Source: Mesocentrotus franciscanus (lineage: Eukaryota > Echinodermata > Echinoidea > Camarodonta > Strongylocentrotidae). From it: a stretch of 64,000 bases of DNA. A program made the translations under genes and the position numbers. The notes below the pieces were generated by a model. The model had not been told where the DNA came from, did no database searches, and worked only from the letters and a program-made list of their open reading frames with translations. This document shows, piece by piece, positions 48,669-61,176 of the stretch; the first letter of the stretch is position 1; every line of letters starts with the position of its first letter. The stretch is from the NCBI GenBank assembly GCA_037976565.1, contig CP137666.1:48511271-48575270 (forward strand), written 5' to 3'.

Positions 48669-49214
48669 ACAGTTTATTGTTTGTTTTGGTTCATGATTTA
48701 TCTTGTACTGTAGATACCATTTCAACTATCTGCTGGTAGATTATACAATCCCGAAACGATGTGGTTCCATGATGGGGAAAGGAAGGGGTTAATTCCTGTT
48801 ATTCCTTTAATCCTGTCGAGTCCTACAAATTGCATGCAATAAACATGAATTGACCAAACTAAATTTCCCTATTGCCTAACAAAGAGGAGAGGGTGTGTTT
48901 GTCATGATTATTGATCAAATCAATATATTTAGTCCCACTAGGCATGCCATGTGGAAACCATGCAATAATTTAAGTGCAGATGATAACATTTACATTTGCC
49001 ATAATTTTACTTAAAAAGGCCACGCTTGTCAACTTTATTATAAAGTTTTTGAGAAAATTTGATTTTATTAAGATCGTTAAGTTTTCTCTCTGGAAATGTT
49101 TTTCCCCATGAAGCTTCAAAAAATGCACGTACATCATCTTTGTTATGGAGCCTCAGGTTATCAAATGTTATGTAAATATACATAATAACATTTTATAATA
49201 GACCTTATAGTAAT

Positions 49215-49600
49215 ATAGATTGTAGATGAAATGGACATTAGACAAACTGGGAATTAGACTAACTGGTTATTAGACCAAATGAACAATAGACCAAATGGGT
49301 AGTAGACTAATTGGAGATTAGACCATATGGAAATTATACTTACTGGTTATTAGATCAAATGAACAATAGACCAAATGGATATTAGACTAATTGGAGATTA
49401 GACCATATGGAAATTAGACTTACTGGTTATTAGACCAAATGACTATTAGCCTAAATGGTCATTGGACCAAATGATAAGTAGATGAAATGATCATTAGACC
49501 ATGTGGATACTAAGTAGATGGGCTGGGTGTAGACCATATGGGAATAGACTAATTGGGTCGTAGACGAACTGGGTGTAGACCAAACGACAATTCACCTTAC
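49215..49600. repeat. Degenerate minisatellite ATTAGACCAAATG
   Basis: About 20 units of 12-16 bp such as TTAGACCAAATG and TTAGACTAATTGG, with a higher-order duplication of about 90 bp (near 49265 and 49355). Confidence 0.88.
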
Positions 49601-50508
49601 ATGCTATGCCAAATAGAAGGCAGACTGACTGCCCCAATGAATATACAGGGCGTTGAGTTTGAGGTTAACTAGAGGTATGGCAAAACGCCCAAACCCACAG
49701 GATTTATCTTACCCATGTTTACAATTGGGCTGAGTTAATCTGTTAACAATTAGTAAACAGGCCATTAGTATCAAGAGATATTGGGTGTTGGCCCTCGTAT
49801 ATCTCTAATGGGAGTGTGATTTTTAACATCCTTCTTTATGTCATAGAGTTTAGATTAAAATTTGGCAATTATTTTTTTTAAATTTCCTTGATAGGTTTTC
49901 ACAGCTGATTACTATCAGAACTAACTATCTAGCCTACACCTCTATATCCTCTTTTTTTCAGGAATGTAAAAGTTAGACGGTGACAAGAACTGAATTTGTG
50001 GAAACACTATATATAGTTAATATTTCAACTGTCCCAGTTTTGGTTGAGTTGCATGTAATTTAAAAAGACATTGAGTCAGATTGCATGACAGCACATTTTT
50101 TTTCTTCTTCAATTTCTATAGGATTCAGGTAGAACATGTCCAAATTTGTATGCTGAATTCTCCAATAAGGTAAAAGGTAATAATTTTTAAAATTCCACCA
50201 CTTAATTCCAGAGCTCATGTACCATAAACAGAATGAATATTGCAAATTATTGTTTCTTGCAATCAACCCCCTAAATGACCTAATGCAGATTATGTTGTTG
50301 TTCGGATATAAATATTTTTAGCATGATTACCAGTATTTGTTTAAATCAAACATTAATTGTATTACTCATAGAGTAAATAAGGAGTGAAAACATGAGCTAC
50401 TCTGTTTGTGTTTATCTAGGCACTTGGTCTCTAGGGAACTTTTTTGTTATTAAGCACTTAAGAAATATTTGTTTATCATTATTATTCTCTAGTCTCTACC
50501 CATTAATC

Positions 50509-51022
50509 TTAAAGGGCAATCTAACCCTTGTAATAAGTTATGTTATGAATTGCAGTTATGAATGTTTGAAATATGAGATCACTATTATTAAAGTCTATAG
50601 ATGCAAATCTCAAATTGGTAGTTTGGTCAGTGGATTATGATGTAGTAGCGGATAACTTTCCTGTTTGTCATGTACAAAAATACCATTAATTTGTATCCTA
50701 AGTGCCTTCTATTTTTGGGCACTACTCAAAATATATTATGAGTAGCATATTTTTATAGGTCCTCCAGAGCAAAAAAGACCCTCCTGAGTCGTACATTTTT
50801 GATGAATTGAAATTGTAGACATTTTGTGTGTTGGAACAAATGGAACAAATTACCGATTTAGCGATGAAGAGCCCATACCTATAATGATTCAACTTTTTAA
50901 AAAATTCATAGCAATCTAAATTTTTGTCCGATTTCATTCAAACTTTCACCAGTCCCCTTTTCTGCTTTGTCTGCTTTCCTCCAGGGTAGTCTGCTATCTA
51001 GTTTAGATTTCCCTTTGATTAA
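50509..51022. mobile_element. TTAA MITE (AGGGCAATCCAACCC family), diverged copy
   Basis: It begins TTAAAGGGCAATCTAACCCT and ends TTTAGATTTCCCTTTGATTAA. The middle shares 'ATGTTTGAAATATGAGATCA' and 'GCACTACTCAAAATATATTA' with the 54.9 and 57.8 kb copies. Confidence 0.75.
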
Positions 51023-51095
51023 CACCATAGAATACAATTACCGGTATATGTTGAAAAATGATTATGTGCCGGTATTTATTTAACTACAGTTTCAG

Positions 51096-51123
51096 GATGA
51101 CTGTGATTGAAACATGTCTGATG
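51096..51123 (+). other. Possible micro-exon
   Basis: TTTAACTACAGTTTCAG precedes and GTAAGT follows a 28-nt segment. Splice motifs alone support it; no reading frame or neighbour exon was tied to it. Confidence 0.15.
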
Positions 51124-51856
51124 GTAAGTATATGATTACTGCACAAGTTGTTGTAGCTCCAGCTGTGAGCCTCGGAAGACCAAACTGGGTTTGGGTCTGG
51201 AGTTATAAATCTGATTTCCTTTGTAGCCTAATCACAGATTAAACGCTGATTAATGTTGTCCTGCATGACTTGGCTCTGATTCAATCGAGGATCATATTGG
51301 AAAATAGTGAAATCAGTTTTCACATTAGGAACTTGTAATATGAGTGTCGCTCATCCTCCATCAGCAAAAACAAAATGAAAATAATAGCAAACAAAACAAA
51401 AACAAAAACAAGCAGAAAAAAGAAAAATGTGAAGTTGACTACCTCTTTTGAATTACTTGAATTTTTTAAAAATAGATTATTGCAATGCATTGATCTTTAA
51501 AAATTATTTATTTTGTCATGATTTTGTGGATTTTTTTTCAATCACTCTCTCAGATGATAAATATTGTTTATTTATCTGTAATATTAGTTACACTTTACTG
51601 ATATGTCTGCACTTTAGCAGGAAGTGTATGAAAATGCATTTTTAAATGTGCATTTATATCTAGAACCACACTAGAACTTTATGTACAAATATTACAAACT
51701 ATATGCATTAATTAAGAAAAAATATGGCACTTATTAACCACTTTTAAAATTGAAACCATCTTTATACTGATCAGTCATCGATACTCTGAACCAATCACTT
51801 TATGCTTGTATGTGGATATTGAAATGAATGGTAAAAATGGGCAAATTCATTACACT

Positions 51857-52110
51857 TTAAAGCGATACTGAACTGATTAACTTTTTGCCCTAACTTACTG
51901 TTTTTTTGCACAATGCCATCTCAAGGTCAACTTGCCAACATTGCGTAACCCAATACCTAATTTCCACTTGCAGACAGAGGACTCGATGCGAGAACCAACA
52001 GCGCCGCTAGGGAAGCAGCAAGTTACGGGACCATACTGCTACAGCTGACCTGAGATCAATGGTGGTAGAGGGGATTTCGCAAAAGTGCTTCTAGTACAGT
52101 ATCGCTTTAA
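51857..52110. mobile_element. TTAA MITE (AAGCGATACTG family)
   Basis: TTAAAGCGATACTG and CAGTATCGCTTTAA are exact inverted 14-mers, including the TTAA ends. Length is 254 bp and the interior is non-coding. Confidence 0.85.
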
Positions 52111-52607
52111 TCTCTAGAGTACAATGATTAGTCCAGAAATCAAATAAAGGGGCAAGTCAGTTTAATGAAGTAGATTTGATGTACCCCGTAGTATGACAGA
52201 GTTTGTAAGAGAGGAAGCAGGAGTTCTACAACTACACTATTAAAATTATTCTTCACAAATGTAAAATGGAAATGAATAACTATATATTTACTGCATCCAT
52301 TACCGTATATTTCTGAAAGAATTAAAAACTATACAATATGTCGAAGCCTCACTTGTACTTTTGAAATGAGCTAATCTTAATCCTATCCCAACCACTTCAG
52401 AGGTAGTCAAACTTGAATTAATGAACAATTTCCTGCCATTGTCATCTGAAGGTCAACTAACTGAAGGTCAACTTTCAATATGCGGCTTCCTTCTTGTGTT
52501 ATTACAGGCCTATCTTATATTGCAGATGCTTGAACTCATCTGCACAAAAACTGAAGTGGCATCTTTCCTCTTCATGCAGACGGACATGAACTTTATATCA
52601 TCTGTTC

Positions 52608-52758
52608 AGAGTCAGAAGGGCATCAACTCTGTATTAAAGTATATATGGGTCAATGCACTTCTGACTCCAAACAGATGAGTTATCATTTGATGAGAGCCAG
52701 AAGGGTGTTAACTCATTAACTTTTACACACCCTTCGAGCTGGCTCTCGGCAAATGATA
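52608..52758. repeat. Two adjacent CCAGAAGG-type hairpins
   Basis: The first (52608-52667) pairs AGAGTCAGAAGGGCATC with its partner ending CTTCTGACTC. The second (52681-52758) has TATCATTTG…GAGAGCCAGAAGGGTG paired with CACCCTTCGAGCTGGCTCTC…CAAATGATA. Confidence 0.75.
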
Positions 52759-53681
52759 ATTATGTTACAATGAACTTTACACGCATGAGGGTATTATCAA
52801 ATATATTTTGAAAATCATTTGAGGTGGAATTGTTTATGAATCTACTCCTGGACGTTGGGAAGGTTAGGTGGTATTCGAAAGTTTAAACATTTGCCATCTA
52901 GCATGGTAGTGTGATAAAGGATACTGTTTAGGCTACGTTTTGCATTTATCAGGTTAAATTACATGCAGGCCTATGTGTTTTATGCCAAAGCTCATCATAT
53001 CAGTCATATAAAATTGTCTAATTCAGAAAGAAATGTTTAACCATGTGTTTATTTACAGGTAATTTATACTGTTTTGGACCATGTTTCATAAGTAAGTTTA
53101 AATGTTGAATGGTGGCTTTAAATGTGCACACTCCTTGAGAGGTGTCAATATGCGATCTTGAACTTCAGTATGTGATGTGACGTAGTGCATCGTCAGGAAA
53201 GGGCATCTCCACTGCATTAGTCTTTAAAGTCAAACTATATATTGTAGTTACATTATATTTGAAATCTATCTTTTAGACAAACCTGCAGTGGAAGGTCTTC
53301 AACAAGTAAGATGTTCAAGACTTCCATCTTTCTAAAAGTTTAGATAGATTAAAAAATATATATACACTGTATTTATATTTATTCATTTTTTACCATTACC
53401 TCATACGCATGTATTTGTCAGTTTATATGAGAAAGCGAGTGTTTATAGTAGCCTGTAATACAATTTTACGCTATTATTGGCTACATATCAATTGCCACTT
53501 TCACAGCCTGGAAACCACTCAAGCCTCCACACTCATTATATATACAGTCCTACATCTTGTGAGGCTTTCCCACAGTGGAGAGAATTGTGTCTGTCTGTAT
53601 TGCAGCACGGATATACTAGCGCTAGTATATTCGTGATTGTAGCATGGTTTGAGCTTTTGATTTGTTGATATGTTATCTGCT

Positions 53682-53741
53682 AAGAACCAGAAGGATGTTA
53701 GCTCGATTCATTTACATAGAGTTACACCCTTCGGACTCGCA
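53682..53741. repeat. CCAGAAGG-type hairpin
   Basis: AACCAGAAGGATGTTAGCTC pairs loosely with GAGTTACACCCTTCGGACTC. A half-copy, GAGAGCCAGAAGGGTGTTAA, follows at 53763-53783, cut short by the TTAA MITE. Confidence 0.6.
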
Positions 53742-53790
53742 ACGGACAGATATATCATCTGTTGAGAGCCAGAAGGGTGTTAATTCTTTG

Positions 53791-54188
53791 TTAAAGGTGT
53801 AGACCAGTTTTGGAAACGCCCCCCTCTCAAAAAATGAAATGGAAGCTCTTATTACGAATCATGTGATAGAATATGTTTTGACTAATACGTGATGAGATAA
53901 ATTTTGCCGGGAAACCGCCTACTAATTGATATATTTGGTAAATTATCCTATCGACCGGTCTGCATGGATAGATATCGCGATCGCGTATATAGTCCCATAT
54001 ACATCTTTCTGTGTACAGTGCTTGTAACTTACCAAGACTGGGCCAAATTTCTTATCATATTTTGATGATTCCAGAACCTTGCAGTACACACCAATACTTA
54101 TATGCTAGATGATCAACCTTTTTTGATTGATTCCACAACGTTTCTTTCACAATGCAATCGCATGACCAGAACTGGTCTATACCTTTAA
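53791..54188. mobile_element. TTAA MITE (AGGTGTAGACCAGT family)
   Basis: TTAAAGGTGTAGACCAGTTTTGG and its inverse, AACTGGTCTATACCTTTAA, bound a 398-bp element. It shares its right half with 35050-35444 and 44703-44873. Confidence 0.85.
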
Positions 54189-54224
54189 CTGCTGTGAGTT
54201 AATGCCCCTCTGGTTCTAAATAGA

Positions 54225-54455
54225 CAATATCATCTTTTGAGAGCTAGGAGGGTGTTAACACCTTTCTGGCTCTAAGCAGCAAATTATATATCGTCCACTG
54301 AGAAGCAGAAGGGTGTTCTGTGAGAAATGCTATGAATTAATGCCTGCCTGTGTTAAATGCTACAAGTTAATGCCCGTCTGTGTTAAACTCTGATGAGTTA
54401 ATACCCATCTGTGTTAAACGCTATGAGTTAATGGCCCTCTGGCTCTCAGCCGACG
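54225..54455. repeat. Array of CCAGAAGG/GAGTTAATGCCC hairpin fragments
   Basis: GAGAGCTAGGAGGGTGTTAA, GAAGCAGAAGGGTGTT and several GAGTTAATGCCC(T/G)TCTG units with 'TGTTAAACGCTATGAGTTAATG' between them form a degenerate local array. Confidence 0.65.
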
Positions 54456-54854
54456 ATATGTAATTAACCCAGGAAAGGGTGTGGTCCGTTAAAACGTCAT
54501 GCATACATGCCCAGGTCAATGTGTGTGTATCTTGATGAACAGATAATCGCTAGGCCCTGGGACTTCAAAGGTACAATGTAGATGTACTGGTAAATACAGG
54601 TTTAGCAAGCTGCAAAGTTGTACAATTCTGAGGTTTTCATCTGATGATTCAGACAATTTATCTTTAAACAATTTTTTTGGGGGGATGGGGGGATGGGAGA
54701 CTGAAGATATGTTATCTTCACAATTATATATTGTATGGTCTTTAACAAAATTCATTTTGTGTTTATTAATTTACCTTTACCGGTACCTATTTCTCTGATA
54801 GACCTAAATCTTTGCAATTATTTGCAAATTTTGCAAATTATTGACAATGTAACA

Positions 54855-55435
54855 TTAAAGGGCAATCCAACCCTCAGAATAAGTTCATTTGAATGAAAGC
54901 AGAAATATAACAGAAACAAAATGGCAAAAGTTTGAAATGATTCGGACCAATATTAAGGAAGTTATGAATGTTTGAAATAAGAGATCACTATTAAAGTCTA
55001 TGCGAATCTCAAATTGGTAGTTTAGTCAGTGGATTGTGATGTAGGACGTGGATAACTTTGCCATTTGCCGTGTACAAAAATATCATTAATTTCTGTTTTT
55101 CTCTTAAGTTCCTTCTCTCTTGGGGCACTACTCAAAATATATTATAGGTCCTCTCAAAAGAATAGACCCTCCTGAGCCATGAATTTTTGAAAATTTGAAT
55201 TTTAGTCATTTTATATGTTGGAACAGATGGGAAAGTAGTCCGGCACTACATCACACTAACATTACCGCTTCAGCCAATTTGAAGTGCCCATACGTATAGT
55301 GATTTATAACTTTAAACAAAAATCATAACTTTCTTATATTTAGTCAGATTTAATTGAAACTTTGATCAGTTTGCTTCTCTGATGTTTCTGCTTTCTTTTA
55401 GAGTAGTTGTCTATTTGGGTTGGATTTCCCTTTAA
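54855..55435. mobile_element. TTAA MITE (AGGGCAATCCAACCC family)
   Basis: The ends are TTAAAGGGCAATCCAACCCT and GGGTTGGATTTCCCTTTAA. Length 581 bp. About 85-90% like 57790-58358 by eye; no coding capacity. Confidence 0.88.
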
Positions 55436-55456
55436 TACCTGTATCTTTGTCACAGA

Positions 55457-55562
55457 GCGAGAGAGAGAGAGAAAGACAGACACAGCCAAAGAATGCAAGC
55501 TAGAGATAGAAAGGGGAAAAGAGACACAGAGAGAGTGAGAGAGGTAGAGAGAGAGAGAGAGA
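55457..55562. repeat. GA-rich microsatellite
   Basis: GAGAGAGA runs at both ends of a purine-rich block. Confidence 0.9.
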
Positions 55563-55849
55563 GGCGGACTAGAAATGCTCATAAAGGCAAACAAGAAGAT
55601 GCCATCACTAAACATCTACAATGCCACAAAATAGACAAGTGCGATTTGATATATTTGAGACTGCTGATGAGATGACACAACCTAGTGTGTGCTGTTGACA
55701 GCCATGATTTAATTTGCATCACATGCCATGCATGATGAGGATGTGGCGTTCTACATTCCGGTGGGGTTAGCAACCTTCTACCAGTCAGATGTAGAGCATT
55801 CATCCTCCTCTTCAGATCCTCCTCTTCAGATCCTGTTTACATGAAAGCA

Positions 55850-56345
55850 TTAATCTGGAATAAAGGTATGTTATAATAGCGACATGTTGGCGATTAGGTA
55901 TGGAGTAATTCATCCCCTTTAGGTCCTAATCACATGAAAGAGTTCAGCTATATACAGCTATGTGATGACAACATGCTTGCGATCAGAATGTGGAGCATTC
56001 ATCTCCATTAGGTCCTATTCACATGAAAGAGTTGACCTGGACAAATCTATGCGATGGCAATATGCTTCCAGTCACATGTGGAGCATTCATCCCCATTTAG
56101 GTCCTAATCACATGAAAGAGTTCAGCTATATACAGCTATCTGATCAATGGCAACATGCTTGCGATCAGAATGTGGAGCATTCATCCCCATTATAGGTCCT
56201 ATTCACATGAAAGAGTTGACCTGGACAAATCTATGTGATGGCAACATGCTTCCAGTTCGGATGGGGAGTAATTTATCTGTTGAGGTCCTAATCACATGAA
56301 AGAGGTAGCTGGACAAAGCTATGTGATGGTGATATGCTTGAGATA
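55850..56345. repeat. ~89-bp tandem array with two-unit periodicity
   Basis: AGGTCCTA(A/T)TCACATGAAAG recurs at 55921, 56010, 56099, 56193 and 56282. Units alternate between an A-type (AATCACATG…CAGCTATATACAGCT) and a B-type (ATTCACATG…GACCTGGACAAATCT). Confidence 0.88.
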
Positions 56346-56700
56346 TGGTTTACCCCATTCCCTGTCAGGCTGTGGAGATGCATTCCCTCATCCTGAAGTT
56401 CACCTGTACTTATCTTTTCAGATTTTTAAAATTTGTAGTAGGTCCACGGTTCAGGTTAGTGTTAGGGAACATGGAGCCAGGAGAAAATGTACTACATGAC
56501 GATCTAGGAAGGGCAGGGAGCATCCTTGGGCAATTCACAATAAAACATTTTTAAAAAACTCTGCCTTTTTATGGGCATCACACCCCAACAAAAGAAGAAC
56601 TGTTAGCAAATCTAAAATTATTTGAAATTTGTAATTTCTCATAGCAACCTTCGTCAGAAAATCATAAGAAATTGAGAAATGTTCAAAGCTTTTGGCATAT

Positions 56701-57091
56701 AAGGTGTGTCTTCATCAGCTCGAGATTGCCAAATAGCCCACTATTTCTGATTTGGGAAATAAGACCGAAGTTACAAATCGCGTCTTCATCAGCTCGAATT
56801 TCATGAATCTCGAGCTTGAGAAATTAGCTCGAGATATTTTGCTCAGCGTTCGCGCATAGTTTGAGTCTTCGGGCTGGTGAAGACGCACCGGACAAATAGC
56901 GGGATATTTTGCCGAATAGCGGGATAGTTTGCAAACTAGCCCAAGATATCTTGGGATGACTATCTCGACCAAATACCCTGCTAATTGCAACTGCGGGTTG
57001 ATGAAGATGCAAATTAGCTGGATAATTTGCGATCGGGATAGTTAAAATAGCAGGTTATTTGGCAATCTCGAGCTGATGAAGACAGGCCTAT
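56701..57091. mobile_element. MITE with AGGCCTGTCTTCATCAGCTCG ends, copy 2
   Basis: The left end is GTGTGTCTTCATCAGCTCGA and the right end TCGAGCTGATGAAGACAGGC. Several AAATAGCGGGATA units and an inner TCTTCATCAGCTCGAATTTC repeat occur inside. It is longer than the 48.4 kb copy. Confidence 0.78.
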
Positions 57092-57223
57092 ATACTTTTT
57101 TCTTATCTCCTGCTGATTAATATTTCACCTTCTCTAACCACTTTCTCTTTCCTCTTCTTGCTTTTCTTTTCTAATTATCTCCCAATTTACAGTACAATCT
57201 CTCTTGTCTTTCTCTTTCTTTAG

Positions 57224-57302
57224 CTCACAGTCTTGTTTCTTTTCTGCATTCTCTCAGCATTGTTGATATACGAAATTGATTTAGGACTAGCAATAATCTC
57301 AG
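57224..57302 (+). other. Possible exon with hydrophobic segment
   Basis: CTTTAG (or CTCTCAG at 57257) precedes and GTAAGT follows. One frame is open across 26 codons and reads LTVLFLFCILSALLIYEI, which would be a membrane segment. Its phase (one trailing base) does not fit the next candidate exon, so the linkage is unproven. Confidence 0.25.
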
Positions 57303-57361
57303 GTAAGTTTTGAAAAGAAGAAAAAAATCTGTCTTTAGTATGTAAGAAAGTGAGAGTGGCA

Positions 57362-57430
57362 GACAGACAGATAGAGAGAGAGTGGGAGAGAGAGAGAGTG
57401 TGTGTGAGAGAGGGAGAGTGGGAGATGGAG
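57362..57430. repeat. GA-rich microsatellite
   Basis: Runs of GAGAGA and a short GTGTGT stretch. Confidence 0.9.
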
Positions 57431-57789
57431 AGAGGGGTGGATAGGATATGATGGGATATACAGACAAATAGAGAAAGAGGAAACAGTGAACTTCCTTCGA
57501 CTGTTACATAAATGATTCACAAGCTAATTCAACACAATATTGAACAATGTCACTTTGAGACTGGAAGTAGGAAATTTCTCTGTGTTCCAAACCTAGATAT
57601 ATGATTCAAAACTATGTCTTTTTTGTTGATCATGTGTAATATACATGTAGGTTCCATGTATACATACTACCGTATGCAACCATTGAACCGACTGTGGTTT
57701 GGAGATCTACAGGTAGCCTGTGATTTGTGGTTAAAAGGGATTTATTAACATTTGGGAGAGTTGATGCAGAATCGAATTGATCCTCAATA

Positions 57790-58358
57790 TTAAAGGGCAA
57801 TCCAACCCTTGTATTAAGTTGATTTGTATGAAAGCAGAAAAATAGCAGAAACAGAATGGCAAAAGTTTGAAATGAATCGGACCAATAGTTATGAATGTTT
57901 GAAATATGAGATCACTAAGTCTATGCGAATCTCAAATGGGTAGTTTGGTCAGTGGATTGTGACGTAGGACGAGTACTTCTCTCCCATTTGCTGTGTACAA
58001 AAATATCATTAATTTCTGTTTTTCTCGTAAGTTCCTTCTCCCTTCGGGCACTACTCAAAATATATTGTAGATAGCATATTATTAAAGGTCCTCTCTAAAG
58101 AATAAACCCTCCTGAGCCATGAATTTTTGAGTCATTTTATATGTTGGAACAGATGGGAAGGTAGCCCGACACTACATCACATTGACATTAACGTTTCAGC
58201 CAACTTGAAGTGCCCATACATATAGTGATTACAACTTTCACAAATTCATAACTTTCTTATATTTAGTCAGATTTATTAAAAATTTTCACCAGTTTGCTTC
58301 TCTGATTTTTCTGCTTTCTTTTAAAGTAGTTGTCTATTTGGGTTGGATTTCCCTTTAA
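57790..58358. mobile_element. TTAA MITE (AGGGCAATCCAACCC family)
   Basis: The ends are TTAAAGGGCAATCCAACCCT and GGGTTGGATTTCCCTTTAA; 569 bp. The sister of 54855-55435. Confidence 0.88.
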
Positions 58359-58610
58359 GGACAGCAAGACAATAAAATAGTGTAACGTTTCTTCAATGAA
58401 TATGATGTGCAGACTTGCGTCAATTGAACAGTGAATTTTTATGTCAAAATACCATCTGTCCAATGATATTATATAAAGAAACATAAAAAGATATGAAATT
58501 GTCTGTTACCACATGAATTATTTTCTCTTAAACAATCCATAATGTCTTTGTAAGCAGATTTATGCTAATTGCACAACAGCACAAGTATGATATTTATTTC
58601 TCCTTTCCAG

Positions 58611-58669
58611 TGAAATAGTTCACCCACTCTCTGATTTTACTAGCTGGCTAACAAATTATAGCTCTCACA
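58611..58669 (+). other. Possible small exon
   Basis: TTTCTCCTTTCCAG precedes and GTAAGT follows 59 nt. One frame is open (EIVHPLSDFTSWLTNYSSH) with one base on each side. It does not join in phase to either neighbour candidate. Confidence 0.25.
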
Positions 58670-59374
58670 GTAAGTTACATGATACCTTTAAATCTGTATA
58701 CAAAAGGAAGTGATACAATGGGCCACACCCAACCCTTGGTGTATCTTAATGAACAGTGTATACTGCAATGATTGATTATCAAAGAACAGGAAAGAATACT
58801 GATGGCAACTGTGAGTTTTACTCGTTCTCTAATGTACAGTAAAATCTAATGGGCACATTTGCCCTTTTCTGAGTAATTATCAGCAGGAAATTCCATAAGG
58901 GCTGAAAATGTTTCTCAGAAATAATGAAGTCTGACAGTGCAATGCACAGGAATGCTTTTAAAGGATTATACATGTAATATGTTAAAGTTGGGATTTTGAT
59001 TGCTTGGGTTTTGGTGATTTTTCATTTCCTTATTCATTTTCATTCATGTTCATTAAAATAATCCCATATTACATATTCATAAGATCATTTTTTCCCCAAT
59101 CTTTTCCTTTAGGTTGAATCCTTTTAATTTAATTCCAGTAAGATATGCATATTTGTATGTCTTACAAAGTGCTGGTTTCTGCTTTTGTGGTAATTGTTTT
59201 TATTATAGCTCACAATTTTATTTTGTAAAAGTAAAACGATTCATATCATTGCAGATTGTTCTTCTTTGAATTATTAATTCATCTTGATTATAGTCTACAA
59301 ACACCCTATGCTCAATGTTCATTACAGATGATTATACTCTCCTCTCTGCATATTTATCCCTCAGTTCGTCTGTC

Positions 59375-59440
59375 TGTCTGTCTCTCTCTCTCTGTATGTC
59401 TGTCTGTCGCTCTCTCTCTTTCTCTCTCTCTGTATCTCCC

Positions 59441-59501
<61 letters not shown>

Positions 59502-59505
59502 CTCC
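59375..59505. repeat. CT microsatellite
   Basis: (CT)n and CTGT runs. The Ser/Leu-rich frames across it are artefacts. Confidence 0.95.
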
Positions 59506-59667
59506 CTTTATTTATATTTCTCTCTTCATTTCTTTTTCTTTATCTTAATCTCTTACTTAAAATGTATGTTTCTATGTGCTCTCTTTTCCCTTCTATTTCT
59601 ATCATTCCTCCCTTTATCTTTCTCTTTTAACATTATATGCTTTTTTTTATCTCTTCATCTTTCCCTG

Positions 59668-59721
<54 letters not shown>

Positions 59722-59788
59722 ATCTCTTCTCTCTCTCTCTCTCTCTATCACCCTCTCTCTCTCTCTCTCTCTCTCCTCTCCTTCTCTC
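59668..59788. repeat. CT microsatellite
   Basis: A long (TC)n with a few interruptions. Confidence 0.95.
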
Positions 59789-59958
59789 CCACTTTTTCTT
59801 TTTCTTCTCTTCTGTCTCCTTCCTTATTAATTCTCCTTAATTCTCTTTTTTCCTCTAACCTTTTCCCCTCTTGCTTATTTCTATCTTGTTAATTTCCATT
59901 TCTGATGAGCTGTATATTATTCAGACCAAGTCTTCCATTTCTTCAGCATTTTTTACAG

Positions 59959-60049
59959 CCCTGGAAAGGATATTTGAGCAGGGAGCTAGCTGTTATAGGA
60001 GGCAAACTAAACAACACCATTCTTTTTTCCACTTTCACCGGGCCACCAG
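59959..60049 (+). CDS. Unidentified gene, exon A
   Basis: The acceptor is CATTTTTTACAG at 59958 and the donor CACCAG|GTATAA. There are 30 open codons in phase 0, beginning PWKGYLSRELAVIGGKL, plus one base (G). That base joins the two leading bases of exon B in frame. Other acceptors (59924, 59946) are possible. I do not recognise the family; upstream exons are not certain. Confidence rests on the agreement of phases over three exons. Confidence 0.5.
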
Positions 60050-60731
60050 GTATAATAAAGGGACTTTGCCCTGACTTTGAACTTCACAAGGTTTGAATGG
60101 TTTTAGCATACTTCTAAGTTCAAAATACAGATGTTGGTAAACTCAAGAGGGTAGAAATCTTTTACTTTCTCCCAAGCAACATATTCACTGGATTCTGCTT
60201 GCTTAGACTTTTTCCTTACTCTGTATATAGTGAATGCCAAAAGAGAGTCTGCACATGGGTATGGTATACATGCAAATATAGAAGAAAATGAAGCGTGTTT
60301 TTACATGGAAGTATATCCATGATACAACGTACACTATATGACTATAAGATAGGTAATTACTTTTAATGTATGTATATCATGATGATGAAAAGAAACAATA
60401 TCATAGGAATTATTCTCCCTGCAACTAAGTATACATTTTTTTCTTCCAAATTGGAATTGCAATCTCATATATGCTCATAATTGAACATACATATTAGGAT
60501 AAGTAATTACCTTTGAATGTTCAAATATGTTATGATACCATTCAGGAGAGTATAATGAAAAGACATTCTTTCTGCAATCGTTCTTTAAAACAATTTTTTT
60601 TTTTTTTACATTTCATTTTTTATTTGCAATTATGAAAGCTCTCTCTCAAAAAATTTAATAATTTGTATATTTGATATTACTCTGTATACTTTGGCAACTC
60701 TAATGTTGCTTTTACACATCTTTATTCACAG

Positions 60732-60837
60732 AGAAAAAAGATAGTCTGCCAGTTGAATGTCAAGTAGTCTCTTTAGCTGAGGCTGGATCTGGGGGTGAAA
60801 CTTGCACGTTGGAAACATCTGCATATATCTATTACAG
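60732..60837 (+). CDS. Unidentified gene, exon B
   Basis: Acceptor TTTATTCACAG, donor TTACAG|GTATGT; 106 nt. Two leading bases, 34 open codons (including SLPVECQVVSLAEAG and ETSAYIYY) and two trailing bases. The other two frames contain stops. It joins exon A (Glu from G+AG) and exon C (Arg from AG+G) in frame. No domain is recognised. Confidence 0.52.
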
Positions 60838-61176
60838 GTATGTATGCATCTGCGCCAAGATGAGTTTCTGTTGTTTTGCATACCGGTAGATCAGAGATAT
60901 GTTACCCCCATGGAATTCAACCTTTAGCACTTTCATGTAGATATTGTAGATATTATATGTAAGATGAGTTGTACAACTTACCACATGCAATGTTTCATGT
61001 ATTCAACAACAGGTACGCATCTTAGGTCTCAGAGTGTTCTGCATATGACGCTGTAAGTGGATGCCTTACTGTATATATTTTCCCTTCTTGGCAGTTGTGG
61101 TTCAACAATCTATCTTTTATTTTCCCCTCCCACACCCAATCTCACTCAATTTACATCTGAGTATGTCCATCCCCTC

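Noticed and set aside
57224..58669. Joining the 57.2 and 58.6 kb candidate exons to exon A
   Set aside because: The reading phases do not fit (1 trailing with 1 leading; 1 trailing with 0 leading). They are kept only as separate weak candidates.
59256..59892. Ser/Leu-rich frames of 67-124 residues
   Set aside because: They are translations of (CT)n microsatellites. The same applies at 61057-61533, 55340-55615, 57225-57520 and 63437-63646.
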